This document shows positions 1-8,644 of a DNA stretch of 64,000 nt, in pieces (positions within the stretch are counted from its first letter, which is position 1; every line of letters begins with the position of its first letter). Under the pieces are notes generated by a model. The model ran no database searches and was not told the DNA's origin. It worked only from the letters and a program-made list of their open reading frames with translations. A program made the position numbers and the translations under genes. The stretch is from an uncultured Candidatus Melainabacteria bacterium (GTDB lineage Bacteria; Cyanobacteriota; Vampirovibrionia; Gastranaerophilales; Gastranaerophilaceae): NCBI GenBank assembly GCA_934692625.1, contig CAKUUC010000002.1, positions 62,001-126,000 of the forward strand, written 5' to 3'.

Positions 1-258
1 TATGTAAAAGTTGAATTGTCCGAAGAAAATAAGAAAATGTTGTTTATTCCGGAAGGTTTTGCGCATGGTTTTGTTGCTTTAACCGATGAAGTTGAATTGT
101 TGTACAAAGCAAGTGGAGAATATTGTCCTGATGCTGATTGCGGAATTTTGTGGAATGATAAAGATATAAATATAGATTGGGGTATAGATTTTGCTCCGAT
201 ATTGTCAGAAAAAGATAGCGCTCAAAAAACGTTAGCAGAAAGAATGAAGGAGTTATAA
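1..258 (+). CDS. rfbC: dTDP-4-dehydrorhamnose 3,5-epimerase, C-terminal part (5' end outside window)
   Basis: The open frame runs in from base 1, so the gene starts upstream; 85 residues are visible of a family usually near 185. The segment carries the RmlC signature FIPEGFAHGF, then YKASGEYCPDADCGILWND, which contains the conserved Tyr and the GIxWND strand of the cupin fold. The catalytic His of the first half lies outside the window. The enzyme epimerises C3 and C5 of dTDP-4-keto-6-deoxyglucose on the way to dTDP-L-rhamnose. One base separates its stop from the rfbB start, and all four rhamnose enzymes follow in the order C-B-D-A, which makes the assignment firm. Confidence 0.93.
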   Translation, partial: YVKVELSEENKKMLFIPEGFAHGFVALTDEVELLYKASGEYCPDADCGILWNDKDINIDWGIDFAPILSEKDSAQKTLAERMKEL

Positions 259-259
259 A

Positions 260-1246
260 GTGACAACGATATTAGTAACAGGTGGAGCCGGATTTATTGG
301 AAGTTGTTTTATAAGACATGAATTAAAAAAACATCCTGATTATAAAATAATAAATTTAGATGCATTAACGTATTGCGGCAATTTGGAAAATTTGAAAGAT
401 GTAGATTATAATGTGAACTATGGTTTTATTCACGGAAATATTTGCGATAGAAAACTTGTTAGAGAATTGGTTGCCGAAGTTGATTATGTTGTTAATTTTG
501 CAGCAGAATCACATGTTGATAATTCTATTAAAAAGCCTGAAATCTTTATAAAAACAAATATTCAAGGAACACTGAATTTGCTGCAAGCGTGCAAAGATTT
601 GGGCATTGAAAGATATTTACAGGTTTCTACAGACGAAGTTTATGGTTCGTTAGGCAAAACAGGATATTTTTATGAAACTACTCCGCTTGCTCCAAACAGT
701 CCGTATTCAGCAACTAAAGCAAGTGCAGATTTGTTGGTTAGAGCCTATCATGAAACTTATGGTGTTCCTACTTTGAATACAAGATGTTCAAATAATTACG
801 GACCTTATCAATATCCTGAAAAATTGATACCGTTCTTTATTTCTAAATTATTAAAAGATGAAAAAGTTCCGGTTTATGGTGACGGGTTGAATGTTCGAGA
901 TTGGTTGTATGTATATGACCATTGTGAAGCTATTGATGTTGTTTTACATGAAGGTAAAATCGGTGAAGTCTATAATATTGGCGGTCACAATGAAAAAACT
1001 AATCTGGAAATTACTCATATAATTCTTGATGCGATGGGCAAGGACGAAAGTTCGATAGAATATGTTCAAGATAGATTAGGTCACGATAGACGTTATGCGA
1101 TTTCTAACGATAGGATTACAAAAGAACTTGGGTGGGAACCTTCTGTTACTTTTGAAGAAGGTATTAAAATGACAATAGACTGGTATTTGAAAAATCAGGA
1201 ATGGATTCAGCATATAGAAGAAAAGAAAGTGAAAAAAGTTAAATGA
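260..1246 (+). CDS. rfbB: dTDP-glucose 4,6-dehydratase
   Basis: This is an extended short-chain dehydrogenase of 328 residues. It has the NAD-binding GGAGFIGS loop at residues 8-15, STDEVYG at 123-129 with the Asp-Glu pair used in dehydration, and the catalytic YxxxK (Tyr149, Lys153). It converts dTDP-glucose to dTDP-4-keto-6-deoxyglucose. The start is GTG at 260, two bases after the rfbC stop; no other start fits the N-terminal beta strand. The stop overlaps the rfbD ATG by four bases, so translation is probably coupled. The C-terminal tail is Lys-rich. Confidence 0.95.
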   Translation: MTTILVTGGAGFIGSCFIRHELKKHPDYKIINLDALTYCGNLENLKDVDYNVNYGFIHGNICDRKLVRELVAEVDYVVNFAAESHVDNSIKKPEIFIKTNIQGTLNLLQACKDLGIERYLQVSTDEVYGSLGKTGYFYETTPLAPNSPYSATKASADLLVRAYHETYGVPTLNTRCSNNYGPYQYPEKLIPFFISKLLKDEKVPVYGDGLNVRDWLYVYDHCEAIDVVLHEGKIGEVYNIGGHNEKTNLEITHIILDAMGKDESSIEYVQDRLGHDRRYAISNDRITKELGWEPSVTFEEGIKMTIDWYLKNQEWIQHIEEKKVKKVK

Positions 1247-2067
1247 CAAAAATTTTGGTAACAGGTTCAAAAGGTATGCTCGGGCAAGACTTGTGCAATA
1301 TCTTGAAACTGAACGGGTATAGTGTTATCGGCACCGATAGAAAACGTTTAGATATAACCAAAATTGAACAAGTGAAATCTGTTATAAGTCAAGAAAATCC
1401 AGATTATGTTGTTAATTGTGCTGCATATACAAATGTTGATAAAGCGCAAGATGATATTGCAACTGCTAGGATTGTAAATTCCAACGGTAGTGAAAATTTG
1501 GCAAGAGTTTGTGCTGAGAATAAAATTCCGCTAATTTATATTTCGACAGACTATGTTTTTGATGGAACAAAAGGTGAAAAGTATCTTCCATCAGATATTC
1601 CAAATCCAATAAATAATTATGGTTTGACAAAGTTGGAAGGAGAAAAAGCAGTTCAAAAATATTGTCAAAAATATTATATTTGTCGCACAAGTTGGTTATA
1701 TGGAAAATATGGCAAAAATTTTGTCGAAACAATGCTTTCTTTAGCGAACAATCCTGAAATAAAAGTTGTAGATGACCAAAAAGGTTGTCCGACATGGACA
1801 GTGGATTTGTCTAATGCGATAGTAAAAATTATAGAAAAAAATTTTTCTTATGGAATTTATCATACATGTGGTGGCGGTTGTGCTACGTGGTATGAATTTG
1901 CAAAAGAAATATTTCGCCTTGCGGGACTTGATGTGAATTTAAAATCTTGCAAAACTGATGAATTTCCACGACCAGCCAAAAGACCAAAATATTCCGCTAT
2001 GGATAATGGAAATTTGTGTAGAGATTGGCAGTTAGCATTAAAAGAATATATGAAAAATAGAAAGTAG
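1243..2067 (+). CDS. rfbD: dTDP-4-dehydrorhamnose reductase
   Basis: The 274-residue protein is a reductase of the RmlD family. It shows the glycine-rich cofactor loop GSKGMLG at residues 8-14, NCAAYTNVDKAQ near 58-69, STDYVFDG near 101-108 and YGLTK with Tyr126 and Lys130. It performs the last step to dTDP-L-rhamnose with NAD(P)H. The ATG at 1243 lies inside the end of rfbB, giving an ATGA overlap. It sits between the other rhamnose genes in the same operon. Confidence 0.94.
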   Translation: MTKILVTGSKGMLGQDLCNILKLNGYSVIGTDRKRLDITKIEQVKSVISQENPDYVVNCAAYTNVDKAQDDIATARIVNSNGSENLARVCAENKIPLIYISTDYVFDGTKGEKYLPSDIPNPINNYGLTKLEGEKAVQKYCQKYYICRTSWLYGKYGKNFVETMLSLANNPEIKVVDDQKGCPTWTVDLSNAIVKIIEKNFSYGIYHTCGGGCATWYEFAKEIFRLAGLDVNLKSCKTDEFPRPAKRPKYSAMDNGNLCRDWQLALKEYMKNRK

Positions 2068-2075
2068 AGGTAAAA

Positions 2076-2945
2076 ATGAAGGGAATAGTATTGGCAGGTG
2101 GAAGTGGTACGAGATTATACCCGAGTACACTAGGTATTTCAAAACAATTGTTGCCTATATATGACAAACCTATGATTTATTACCCGATATCCGTTTTAAT
2201 GTTGGCAGGCATTCGAGATATTTTAATAATTTCAACACCTTCTGATTTACCTAATTTTGAAAAACTTTTAGGCTCAGGTGAACAATTTGGGGTAAAATTT
2301 TCATATAAAATTCAACCGAGTCCGGACGGATTAGCGCAAGCATTTATCTTGGGTGAAGATTTTATTGGAAAAGACTCTGTAGCGTTAGTGTTGGGTGATA
2401 ATATTTTTTATGGCCCCGGATTTACGGGAATGTTAAAAAATGCCGTAAATGTTGCAGAAAACGATAGTGAAGCAACTGTGTTTGGCTATTCTGTCAAAGA
2501 TCCTGAACGATTTGGAGTTGTTGAATTTAACAAAGATGGAAAAGTTATCTCGATTGAGGAAAAACCCAAAGAACCAAAATCAAATTATGCAGTAACAGGT
2601 TTGTATTTTTACGATAATAAAGTTGTTGAGTATTCAAAACAATTAAAACCTTCTGCTCGTGGTGAATTGGAAATTACCGATTTGAATAAAATATATTTAG
2701 AAAATAACAAATTAAATGTTGAATTGTTTGGACGTGGGTTTGCATGGCTTGATACGGGAACGCACCAATCCTTGATGAGAGCAAGTAATTATGTTGAAAC
2801 AATTGAGGAAAATCAGGGTATAAAAATTGCTTGTTTAGAAGAAATTGCATATAGAAAAGGCTGGGTGACTAAAGAAAAATTACTCCAAAATATTCAAAAT
2901 TATCCGAAAAATAATGAATATTTTGAATACTTAATTTCATTGTAA
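2076..2945 (+). CDS. rfbA: glucose-1-phosphate thymidylyltransferase
   Basis: The 289-residue protein is an RmlA-type nucleotidyltransferase. It opens with LAGGSGTRLYPST and SKQLLPIYDKPMIYYP, the nucleotide-binding signature, and has LGDN at residues 106-109 for metal binding. It makes dTDP-glucose from glucose-1-phosphate and dTTP, the entry step of rhamnose synthesis. The ATG at 2076 follows AGAGG at a normal distance. It is the last gene of the operon and converges on the next minus-strand gene with only three bases between stop codons. Confidence 0.95.
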   Translation: MKGIVLAGGSGTRLYPSTLGISKQLLPIYDKPMIYYPISVLMLAGIRDILIISTPSDLPNFEKLLGSGEQFGVKFSYKIQPSPDGLAQAFILGEDFIGKDSVALVLGDNIFYGPGFTGMLKNAVNVAENDSEATVFGYSVKDPERFGVVEFNKDGKVISIEEKPKEPKSNYAVTGLYFYDNKVVEYSKQLKPSARGELEITDLNKIYLENNKLNVELFGRGFAWLDTGTHQSLMRASNYVETIEENQGIKIACLEEIAYRKGWVTKEKLLQNIQNYPKNNEYFEYLISL

Positions 2946-2948
2946 TTT

Positions 2949-4568
2949 TTAGTCGATATATTCGTCAGTTTCAATTCTTTCGATTAACTCTTTATATCCG
3001 CTATGGTTTGAATTCCCGTCATAGCGAAGGAGTCGTCTTTTGGCGATTTCTTTTAGGTATGCGATTTTGCTTTGATTACCTTTTTCTACAAAGAATAGCA
3101 TTGCTTGTTTTCTATGCTCAAAAAGTTCATTTTCAGGCATTTTTGCAAGTACATCACCAAATGTTTCAGGACGAAGTTTTCTGTCCCATTCATAAAACGG
3201 TGTGTCTAAGAAACAGAAGGTTTTTGCATAAGATAATATGCAAGGTGTCCACGATACATCTTCATATTTCAAAAGCCCAAGCGGGTGTGCTTTTACAATT
3301 GATGCACGATATAATTTGTTCCAAATTGCACAGTTGTAAAAATTTGGAGTGTACATAATGTCTAAATATTTGTCAATGTCAATAGCAGTGTCTGTTTGGA
3401 ACGGTAAATTGCAGTGAACTGTGTAGCCACTGTCAATTAATCTGTATAATGGTGCAATTGCAATGTCACAATCATTTTTAGTAATGGTTTTGTGCAATTC
3501 TTCCAACATATTAGGACGAATCATATCGTCATTGTCCATAAAGGCTATATATTTGCCCTTGGCTGCTTTTATTCCGACATTTCTTGTGTCTGCGACTCCG
3601 CCATTTAGTTTTTGGACAGAAACGATGTTATCATAATTTTCTGCAAACCAATCAATTATATCCTGAGTTGAATCAGTGCTTCCGTCGTTTACTATAACTA
3701 TTTCAAAATTGTGAAACGTTGAGGCTAGTGCAGTATCAATGCTTCGTGCAATATAATCTTTTGCATTGTAAGCAGGTATGATTAATGATATTTCTGGTTC
3801 TCCGAATTCAATATTTGAACAAATTACGTAATTAGAAGTTGCGATAATTATTTTTCCGTTTGGTGAATTTACATAAGCTTTTACACAGAATTTTGTGTCA
3901 ATGTTGAATTTATCTAAGTATGCATAATGTCTAAGATTGTCACTTGTTTCAAATATCGGAAACTCTCCATCTTGTGCGTAAACCAAAAAGCCATCGGCAT
4001 TTCCGTCAAATAACCAAGTTAAAAACATTCTGTTATTGAATGATTTATGAATAGATAAGGCTTTAAATTCATTTTTTGCACATTCAAATATTTGTGATGA
4101 ATTGAGTACAAGTCTTGATTGCTTTGAATCCAGTGCGTAAGGTTTTATTTTATACGAAATGTTTTCTTCAAATTGAGTTGTTAAGTAAGTTTGTTCGGAA
4201 TTTAGTTTCCCGCCAAAGTTTTTGTCGCCATTATCTGCGTATAATCTGTAGGCTTTTGCGTTTGGGTAAGCACTGTAATGGATTTGTACCGTATTATCGT
4301 TGTTTTTAAACGCAACAGTGTCAATATTTTCTAAAATAAAATTTTTAACAGATGTTTGGTCAACAATTATTCCATTTTTTATTGCTTGAACAAAACATGC
4401 ATTTTCTCCGTAAGGAAGGAGTGAAAGTGTTGCAAAATTTGTATCATAGACTTTTGCATATTCTACAAAAGTGTCGTTGATTTTGCAAAAAATTCTAAAA
4501 CAATCTGCTTCAACTTTACTCCAAGATAAATATACTTTTGCATTCTTTGTGCTAATACTTAACTTCAT
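2949..4568 (-). CDS. family 2 glycosyltransferase with three N-terminal Fn3-like modules
   Basis: The 539-residue protein has a GT-A glycosyltransferase domain from about residue 258 (SLIIPAYNAKDYIARSID, VIVNDGSTDST, DNDD metal motif at 345-348). In front of it are three segments of about 85 residues, roughly 1-80, 83-165 and 168-250. Each begins with a similar strand pair, such as KVYLSW, TVQIHY and RMFLTW, followed by a tyrosine- or phenylalanine-containing strand; this is the look of fibronectin type III beta sandwiches. No signal peptide or membrane segment is seen, so it is probably cytoplasmic. Its position beside the rhamnose operon suggests work on a surface polysaccharide; the sugar is unknown. 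The start has GAGG upstream. Confidence 0.82.
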   Translation of the reverse strand: MKLSISTKNAKVYLSWSKVEADCFRIFCKINDTFVEYAKVYDTNFATLSLLPYGENACFVQAIKNGIIVDQTSVKNFILENIDTVAFKNNDNTVQIHYSAYPNAKAYRLYADNGDKNFGGKLNSEQTYLTTQFEENISYKIKPYALDSKQSRLVLNSSQIFECAKNEFKALSIHKSFNNRMFLTWLFDGNADGFLVYAQDGEFPIFETSDNLRHYAYLDKFNIDTKFCVKAYVNSPNGKIIIATSNYVICSNIEFGEPEISLIIPAYNAKDYIARSIDTALASTFHNFEIVIVNDGSTDSTQDIIDWFAENYDNIVSVQKLNGGVADTRNVGIKAAKGKYIAFMDNDDMIRPNMLEELHKTITKNDCDIAIAPLYRLIDSGYTVHCNLPFQTDTAIDIDKYLDIMYTPNFYNCAIWNKLYRASIVKAHPLGLLKYEDVSWTPCILSYAKTFCFLDTPFYEWDRKLRPETFGDVLAKMPENELFEHRKQAMLFFVEKGNQSKIAYLKEIAKRRLLRYDGNSNHSGYKELIERIETDEYID

Positions 4569-4616
4569 ATATAAAACCTCTTTTTTTCTTATTATATCAA
4601 AATTCTTGAAATTGTT

Positions 4617-4937
4617 CTATGATTTAGTTTTATGAAAAGATTTTTCTGTTAGTTCAAACCATTTTGAGTTAATATAAGTGTTATAACTCTTTGCAAATTC
4701 TATCAAAGCACTAACTAAAACTCTTCCGCTGTCTGATTTTCCTAAAAACAAATAATCACCATTTGAGTTTTCGCAAAACAAAATTTCTCTATGTATAATT
4801 TTATCAATGTGAGTTTTAGGATTCTTCATAATGGCAATTCTTAACCAATCATGCAAAAGTTCCAAAGTGGTAGTTTTTCTCATCATCAATTCTTCATTAT
4901 GCAGTTGTAAATATTTTGCTAATTCTCCAAGTATCAT
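4617..4937 (-). CDS. hypothetical protein, coupled to comF
   Basis: I chose the ATG at 4937, which gives 106 residues beginning MILGELAKYL; a longer TTG start would overlap comF by 11 bases. The ATG lies one base after the comF stop codon, and the GAGG in the last comF codons can serve as its ribosome binding site, so the two are probably translated together. The protein is soluble and mixed charge, with two likely helices. I do not recognise a family and assign no function. Confidence 0.6.
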   Translation of the reverse strand: MILGELAKYLQLHNEELMMRKTTTLELLHDWLRIAIMKNPKTHIDKIIHREILFCENSNGDYLFLGKSDSGRVLVSALIEFAKSYNTYINSKWFELTEKSFHKTKS

Positions 4938-4938
4938 C

Positions 4939-5589
4939 TTATTCCTCAAAAGGGGTTGCCGTTGTAAGACAAGTTATATCATAAATTCCGTGTTTGTTAA
5001 ACTCTTTTATCATTTCTTCAAAAGTTGAACCTGTTGTGCAAATATCGTCGATTAAAAGGAGTTTTTTGTCCGGAATTATTTTTGAATTATCGACAACAAA
5101 TGCTTTGTGTAAGTTTGCTAATCTTTGATTTTTGTTCAAATTATATTGAGGTTTTGTGTCTTTTATTCTTTTTATACACGTGGTGTTGACTTCGTAGCCT
5201 GAAAATTTAGCAAATTCGATTGCGACTAAATCCATGTGGTTGTATTTTCGTTTTTTCTTTCTTTTGGGATAAATCGGAACCGGTACGATTTGAAAATCTC
5301 CTTTAATCTCAAGTCTTTGCCAGTATTCCCACATGAATTTTGCCATATAGTATGCCAAATCTTTTTGTTGATGATACTTCAGCCCTCTAATCATTTTTTG
5401 TAATTCTTTTGAATACACTCCGGCACAATAAACTCTTGAATTAAAGATTATGCGGTTCGTTTTTGCCGGTAAAAAGTCGAGTTTGTCGTAACAATCAGAA
5501 CACATTTTGACAGACTCAATTGAGCGTCCGCAAAAATAACACTTCTTTTTGTAAATCCAATCCAATAATCCGACAAGAAAGTTTTTCAT
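4939..5589 (-). CDS. comF: ComF family phosphoribosyltransferase-like protein
   Basis: The 216-residue protein has an N-terminal four-cysteine zinc site (Cys17, Cys20, Cys30, Cys33) and a C-terminal type I phosphoribosyltransferase fold. The PRPP-binding loop KLLLIDDICTTGST lies at residues 176-189. This is the architecture of ComF/GntX proteins, which support DNA uptake in competent bacteria; the exact biochemical role is unsettled. The ATG is at 5589. A pilin-like remnant at 13311 is the only other hint of a transformation or pilus system in the window. Confidence 0.87.
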   Translation of the reverse strand: MKNFLVGLLDWIYKKKCYFCGRSIESVKMCSDCYDKLDFLPAKTNRIIFNSRVYCAGVYSKELQKMIRGLKYHQQKDLAYYMAKFMWEYWQRLEIKGDFQIVPVPIYPKRKKKRKYNHMDLVAIEFAKFSGYEVNTTCIKRIKDTKPQYNLNKNQRLANLHKAFVVDNSKIIPDKKLLLIDDICTTGSTFEEMIKEFNKHGIYDITCLTTATPFEE

Positions 5590-5665
5590 AACTAAATGCT
5601 AACATATAATTTCTTGATGTAAAAATATTTACCTAAAAAAATAATAATTGTGATAAAATTTTATT

Positions 5666-6859
5666 ATGAAAAAGATTTTATTAGTTATATTTTTTGCAAT
5701 ATTTTCAGTATTGCCTGTAGGGGCAGAAGAGCAAAATTTGACATTTCTTTATATAAACGGGTCAAACAATAACGATTCCAAAATGAAAGATTGGTATATC
5801 AAAGGGGTTAATAAATTGCACCCTGTTATAAAAAGAAAATTTGAAAAAAATAGTGCTGTAAAAAAATGGACAAAAGACAATAAACTTGTTATTGACGATG
5901 AGCCACAAATATTTTTCTGGGGGTATGACAGCAAGACAGATTTAGATTTTGTAAAAGACAGGTTGAATATTTCAAAGGCATTTAGTTCGACTTTAGCTTA
6001 TGAAATCCGTAGTTTGTTAACTCAATTCATGCACGATGCTATTTGGGTTCAAAAAACTCATAATATGTTACCGTTGCTAGATTCATTGAATGATGAAGTA
6101 AAAAAGTTAGCAAAAGAGGATAAAAAAGTTATTCTTTACGGATATTCAGCAGGTACATTTATTAATTATCAATATATGTTGTATAAATTACCTTATATTG
6201 ATGTTGAAAATATTTTTGAAGTTTTGACAGATGATGAAGATATTTTGAATTTTGTGAAAAATAATCCGCAAAATAAAACTTGTCTATCTGCCTTGACTTA
6301 TGAAAAAGGTAATATCGGTGTGTTATCAAATACCGGACATTTAGTATTAAATCAGGATAAAAATCAGTTAAAGGCAAATTATTTGAAACTTGATGAAGCT
6401 ACAGAAAAATATTGTGCACCCGAAGGAACAGTAAAAGCATTTGTAAATTTTGCAAGTCCGATACCTTTATTTTATTCTGATATTTCTGACAAAAATTATG
6501 AAATTACTTTTTATAACAAGTATGCAATAAAATATATTTTGGAAAACGGATTGTATTTTTTGACGGTTAATTTTAGAGAAGATCCGTTAGGTTTTCCTTC
6601 TGGCAGAAATTTAACTATTCCGCAGTTTGAGCAGGCTCTTGATTTGACAATAGAAAATCCTAAAGGTGTGATTTATGATAATTCAAGTGTTTGGTCAAAA
6701 CGTTCTGCTTTGTTGGCGCATACTTCTTATTGGTCAGCAAGGGGAGTTTTTGCTAATGCAATTGTTAAAAGTTTTGTCAATGGAACAAAATTTGAATATG
6801 ATGAAAAATATCAAAATAAAGTGTTAAAAAAGAAAAAAAAGAAATCAGAGGTGTTATAA
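5666..6859 (+). CDS. secreted protein with GxSxG nucleophile motif, putative hydrolase
   Basis: The 397-residue protein begins with a clear signal peptide (MKKILLVIFFAIFSVLPVGA, cut after about residue 20). The segment KKVILYGYSAGTF places GYSAG at residues 159-163 after a hydrophobic strand, which is the nucleophile elbow of alpha/beta hydrolases with Ser161 as candidate. The surroundings do not match a lipase or esterase subfamily I know, and the acid and His partners cannot be placed. The C-terminus is a run of lysines. The next gene starts right after the stop. A TAAAAT box six bases before the ATG and no obvious Shine-Dalgarno suggest a very short or absent leader. Confidence 0.65.
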   Translation: MKKILLVIFFAIFSVLPVGAEEQNLTFLYINGSNNNDSKMKDWYIKGVNKLHPVIKRKFEKNSAVKKWTKDNKLVIDDEPQIFFWGYDSKTDLDFVKDRLNISKAFSSTLAYEIRSLLTQFMHDAIWVQKTHNMLPLLDSLNDEVKKLAKEDKKVILYGYSAGTFINYQYMLYKLPYIDVENIFEVLTDDEDILNFVKNNPQNKTCLSALTYEKGNIGVLSNTGHLVLNQDKNQLKANYLKLDEATEKYCAPEGTVKAFVNFASPIPLFYSDISDKNYEITFYNKYAIKYILENGLYFLTVNFREDPLGFPSGRNLTIPQFEQALDLTIENPKGVIYDNSSVWSKRSALLAHTSYWSARGVFANAIVKSFVNGTKFEYDEKYQNKVLKKKKKKSEVL

Positions 6860-7453
6860 ATGAATAAAACAGAAGAAATGTATCTATTCGATCCGGGGTT
6901 TGCTCAACATACAACAATTTTATCAATCGGAACAGAGTATATTTATGATTCAATAAATCAATTTAAAAATTTTGGACAAAGAAAAATGAAGTTCAAAATG
7001 ATGTATCCTCAATTGGTTAAAATGGCAGAAGCAAATGTCGGTTTTTGTTTGGGAAGTTTACTTTGGGCTGTTTATATTAAAGGTGCTGGGGATAGCAAAA
7101 TTGAAGGTAATCCTTGTTTAGGCGGAACTTACGATAAAGATGAAACTGTTGAAGAGGCGGATTTTTCAATCGAATTTTTCAACCAATTGAAAAAAGATGC
7201 AAAGTATTACATTGGTGTAGATTATGAAATAAATCCTCAATATATAAAAGTTTTGGAATTATACAAAGAGTTTTTAATATTGAATTGCGGTTTTGTTAAT
7301 ACTAAAACCTCATCAGACGTACAACTTCCGGAAGGTTTTGAAATTCCAACAGAAGAAAATTTAGATAAAATTCACGCAAAAATTCAAGAAGTTGTTAAAA
7401 ATGGTAAATTATTAGATTTGTTTGAAGTTTGGAATTTGGCGTTCAATGGATAA
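6860..7453 (+). CDS. hypothetical protein in operon with the secreted hydrolase
   Basis: The 197-residue protein starts at the ATG that directly follows the TAA of the putative hydrolase gene, and its end overlaps the GH3 gene by eight bases, so the three form an operon. It has no signal peptide. One hydrophobic stretch (VGFCLGSLLWAVYIKGAG, near residues 57-74) could be a buried helix or a membrane segment. The rest is acidic and helical. I do not recognise the family. Its context suggests a role tied to the exported hydrolase or to wall-sugar recycling. Confidence 0.6.
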   Translation: MNKTEEMYLFDPGFAQHTTILSIGTEYIYDSINQFKNFGQRKMKFKMMYPQLVKMAEANVGFCLGSLLWAVYIKGAGDSKIEGNPCLGGTYDKDETVEEADFSIEFFNQLKKDAKYYIGVDYEINPQYIKVLELYKEFLILNCGFVNTKTSSDVQLPEGFEIPTEENLDKIHAKIQEVVKNGKLLDLFEVWNLAFNG

Positions 7454-8432
7454 GACAATTGATTTAAAAACAAAACTTTATCAAATGTTTATTCTCGGTA
7501 CGGTTGGTGAAAACTATCGCACTGCACTAAAAAACGGACTTGGGGGCTTGATATTTTTTACAAAGGATATCAATTCTGTTGAGCAATTTAAAAATTTAGT
7601 CCAAGATGTTAAAGCCGCCGGCATGATTTCTCCGTTTTTGTCTATTGACCAAGAAGGCGGACGGGTTGAACGAACTGAAAATATTCACGGTGGTAAAAAG
7701 TATTTGTCAGCAAAGTTTGCGTTTGAAAAAGGTTTAGATTTCTTGCAACGTCAAACTGAAGAAATTGCAAAAGAATTAGTGACTTATGGTATAAATTTGA
7801 ATTTTGCACCTTGTATTGATACAAATACAAATCCACAAAATCCAATTATCGGAGAGCGAGCATTTTCGTCTAATCCGGATGACGTTATTTTAGGGGAAGA
7901 AGTCGTTTCAAAAACTTATAAAAAATATAGAATTATTCCTTGTGTTAAACATTTCCCAGGACATGGTGATGCTTCAACGGATAGTCATTTAACTTTGCCA
8001 GAAATAACATTGACATTGAGCGAGATGGAAAAATACCATATAAAACCGTTCAAATATGCAATAAAAAATGGTGCGGATATGGTTATGGTTGCACATTTGC
8101 ATTGTGAATGTTTTGAGAAAGATGCCATTCCTACATCTTTAAGTAAAACGGCTATTGATTATCTGCGCAATGTTTTAGGCTTTGAAGGTGTTACAATTTC
8201 TGACGATATGATAATGAAAGGTGTTTCAAAGTTTGGTGATGTTGAAGCCTGTGAAATGGGAATTCGAGCAGGTTTGAATTTGTTTATTTATCGAGATTCA
8301 ACAGATAATACAATCAAAATAATTGAAGAAATTTATAAAAAAGCACTAAAAGACAAAGACCTTCAAAATAAGATTGATGATTCATACAATAAAATAATAG
8401 CGTTGAAGAAAAAATATGGCATAATAAAATAA
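7446..8432 (+). CDS. nagZ: glycoside hydrolase family 3, beta-N-acetylhexosaminidase (NagZ-like)
   Basis: I chose the ATG at 7446, giving 328 residues; an upstream TTG would overlap the previous gene further. The protein has SIDQEGGRVER near 66-76, GERAFSSNP near 136-144 and KHFPGHGDASTDSH at 168-181, the loop that carries the Asp/His acid-base dyad of NagZ. TISDDMIMKGV holds the likely nucleophile Asp. NagZ removes GlcNAc from anhydro-muropeptides or chitobiose in the cytoplasm during wall recycling. No signal peptide is present. The length fits single-domain NagZ. Confidence 0.88.
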   Translation: MDKTIDLKTKLYQMFILGTVGENYRTALKNGLGGLIFFTKDINSVEQFKNLVQDVKAAGMISPFLSIDQEGGRVERTENIHGGKKYLSAKFAFEKGLDFLQRQTEEIAKELVTYGINLNFAPCIDTNTNPQNPIIGERAFSSNPDDVILGEEVVSKTYKKYRIIPCVKHFPGHGDASTDSHLTLPEITLTLSEMEKYHIKPFKYAIKNGADMVMVAHLHCECFEKDAIPTSLSKTAIDYLRNVLGFEGVTISDDMIMKGVSKFGDVEACEMGIRAGLNLFIYRDSTDNTIKIIEEIYKKALKDKDLQNKIDDSYNKIIALKKKYGIIK

Positions 8433-8433
8433 A

Positions 8434-8452
8434 TTTTTATTTTTGATAAAAA
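8434..8452 (+). terminator. weak AT-only hairpin after nagZ
   Basis: TTTTTAT and ATAAAAA form a perfect seven-pair stem around a five-base loop directly at the nagZ stop. All pairs are A-T, so the structure is weak. It may be a terminator but could also be chance in AT-rich DNA. Confidence 0.3.
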
Positions 8453-8520
8453 GTTATTTATTTAAAAATACTCACAAGACAAGTTGTGCGAGATTTATTC
8501 CAAAATTTTTCAGTTTGTAC

Positions 8521-8644
8521 TATAATTTTCGTGTTAGTAGTTAGAGGGGTCCACCTCAAGAGGTAAATCATTCTTTCAAATGTTTTTGACTGAAACGGTA
8601 TTTCCGAAAAGATTTACGAACTTTAAAAGGACAGAAAGAAGAAA
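8521..8644 (+). promoter_or_regulatory. thrS promoter and structured 5' leader
   Basis: A consensus TATAAT lies at 8521-8526; the -35 (TTCCAA, 17 bases upstream) is poor. Transcription from it would give a leader of about 112 nt. Within it GAGG (8544-8547) can pair with CCTC (8554-8557), and the same CCTC can instead pair with GAGG at 8560-8563, so two small hairpins exclude each other. GTAAATC (8563-8569) can pair with GATTTAC (8611-8617) around an inner CGG/CCG hairpin. The mutually exclusive pairings suggest regulation of thrS. I see no T-box features. Confidence 0.45.

Noticed and set aside
8521..8644. T-box riboswitch before thrS
   Set aside because: No specifier loop or conserved T-box sequence is visible, and the leader is too short.
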